A stretch of 64,000 nt of DNA, taken from positions 109,711 through 173,710 of the forward strand of contig BEXV01000033.1 in assembly GCA_003118195.1 (NCBI GenBank), in the 5' to 3' direction. Shown in pieces: positions 62,966 through 64,000 of the stretch. The DNA comes from Hemicentrotus pulcherrimus (taxonomy: Eukaryota > Echinodermata > Echinoidea > Camarodonta > Strongylocentrotidae). Made by a program: the position numbers and the translations under genes. The first letter of the stretch is position 1. Every line of letters starts with the position of its first letter. Under the pieces are notes generated by a model. The model did no database searches. It was not told where the DNA came from and worked only from the letters and a program-made list of their open reading frames with translations.

Positions 62966-63059
62966 CTTTGTCAAGATGATCTCAGTTGTCCGGTGATTAT
63001 TCTCCGTGTAATTTGTCCTGTAAGTTGGCAAGCCACGTAGACTCAATCCAATAGCCCGT
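62966..63059 (-). other. Candidate 94-base non-coding exon of zfhx
   Basis: On the - strand a long pyrimidine tract (CCTTTTTCTCTGCTCTTG, then TTCAACCTTTTCTCAG) ends at an acceptor, and 94 bases later TTGACAAAG|GTAAGA is a near-consensus donor. The segment contains no ATG in any frame, as expected for a 5'UTR exon. The order and strand are right for splicing to 50096-50035 or directly to 27441. Without transcripts this remains a prediction. Confidence 0.33.
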
Positions 63060-63510
63060 CTGAGAAAAGGTTGAACAAGAGCAGAGAAAAAGGGGAGACG
63101 ATTAAAGAAGGTGGCAAAGTACTCCTTGCCAGCACAGAGAAAGACAGTGTTAGAAGCAGTGTATAGAACATGCATGCATGGCTGCATTTTAATGACCAGC
63201 CATCAAAAGTAGGATGAAAGGCATAAGGCACAAGGCCAGTCGCTGGATAGTTCACCCCTGAGTGTCCCCACACACACCGTCCAGCCAGCCTGCCTGCCAG
63301 CCAGCTAGCTAGCTACCACACACCACACCAATCCCTGCCTACCTACCTACCCGACACCCATGCACACTCATCAACCAGCCAGCCACACTGGACGTCAGCA
63401 ATACCGGACCAGAGCTGCTTAATTCTCACTGCATAATGAATCAGTCCTTAAATGAGGAGGGGAAAAAACGACATTCACACAAACATACAGAAAGAGAAGC
63501 TTTTCCTTCT

Positions 63511-63511
63511 A

Positions 63512-63545
<34 letters not shown>

Positions 63546-63561
63546 CTCTCTCTCTTTCTCT
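63511..63561 (-). repeat. (CT)n/(GA)n microsatellite
   Basis: CT-rich on the + strand with TTTCTG interruptions. CCAG/CTAG short repeats lie just before it at about 63280-63315. Confidence 0.95.
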
Positions 63562-64000
63562 ATGCCTAGTATCCATAACCTACTCTCAGTCCATCTGGCA
63601 TGTTAATTAGATGCAAGGCATATAAGCGTTGACTTTGTGTGAGAAGCTAATTTGCATTAACAAGCCAGAGACTGAGAGAGAGAGAAAGCTGTTGAGCTGA
63701 GTGAGAGGCTATACAGTAAGATGTATCATGGCCACGTTAATGAATCAATGCTAACTCACACATCCTCACTCTGCTTCTTACCGCCATCTTTTACTTCCTT
63801 CAATCCTCCAAGTTCATTAATCCCCTCTTACTGGCCAACCGGCCGGCTATCTCTACCTTTTCCCTTACACCTTATTAAATCTCTTAAAGGGAAGTCAAGT
63901 TTGTTGCGGTGAGAAGTAGGTCAAGCTTTCTTATTGATGAATCGATATAACTCTCCATTTCTACTTCAAAATTGTAAGAGGGGAAATAATGACCTATTTC

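Noticed and set aside
27442..64000. tRNA, rRNA or other structural RNA genes
   Set aside because: No B-box GGTTCGAATCC-type motif or cloverleaf-like arrangement was noticed on either strand.

Overview
This is animal nuclear DNA. It has AT-rich, intron-bearing genes with GT-AG introns of a few hundred to about 1,500 bases, plus microsatellites, palindromic non-autonomous transposons and an assembly gap. The protein families, the low GC content and two fragments resembling the 'gcgctatataaa' tail of marine-invertebrate SINEs suggest an invertebrate deuterostome, most likely an echinoderm such as a sea urchin. The species assignment is inference; no sequence search was possible.

Layout. (1) 280-7460, + strand: the 3' half of a Dbl-family RhoGEF of the PLEKHG4/ARHGEF40 type. 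At least eleven exons encode the DH domain, PH domain and a serine-rich tail; the 5' exons lie left of the window. A 3'UTR of about 1.5 kb follows. (2) 9.0-13.7 kb: a short intergenic region with a purine tract, a foldback element and a 987-base gap beside a 48-bp minisatellite. (3) 13.7-27.4 kb, - strand: a complete coding region for a ZFHX3/ZFHX4 (ATBF1, zfh2-type) transcription factor of 3,397 residues. It has about 25 zinc fingers and four homeodomains, and is encoded by one 9.6-kb exon plus one short terminal exon. The two genes are convergent. (4) 27.4-64 kb: about 36 kb with no recognisable protein gene. This is upstream of the ZFHX coding region and probably holds its 5' introns and regulatory DNA. 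It contains two exon-like segments on the - strand, several AT-core-rich blocks that look like developmental enhancers, a 345-bp inverted-repeat element and many GA/CT microsatellites.

The two genes have no evident shared pathway: one is a Rho-GTPase activator, the other a nuclear regulator of neural and other differentiation. Their adjacency is the most notable large-scale feature. In human, the same two families are linked twice (PLEKHG4 with ZFHX3 on 16q22, ARHGEF40 with ZFHX2 on 14q11.2), so this window may show the pre-duplication ancestral arrangement. Other points of interest are the almost intronless ZFHX coding region, the absence of a glycine tract at the position that expands in human ZFHX3 ataxia, and three short inverted-repeat transposons.
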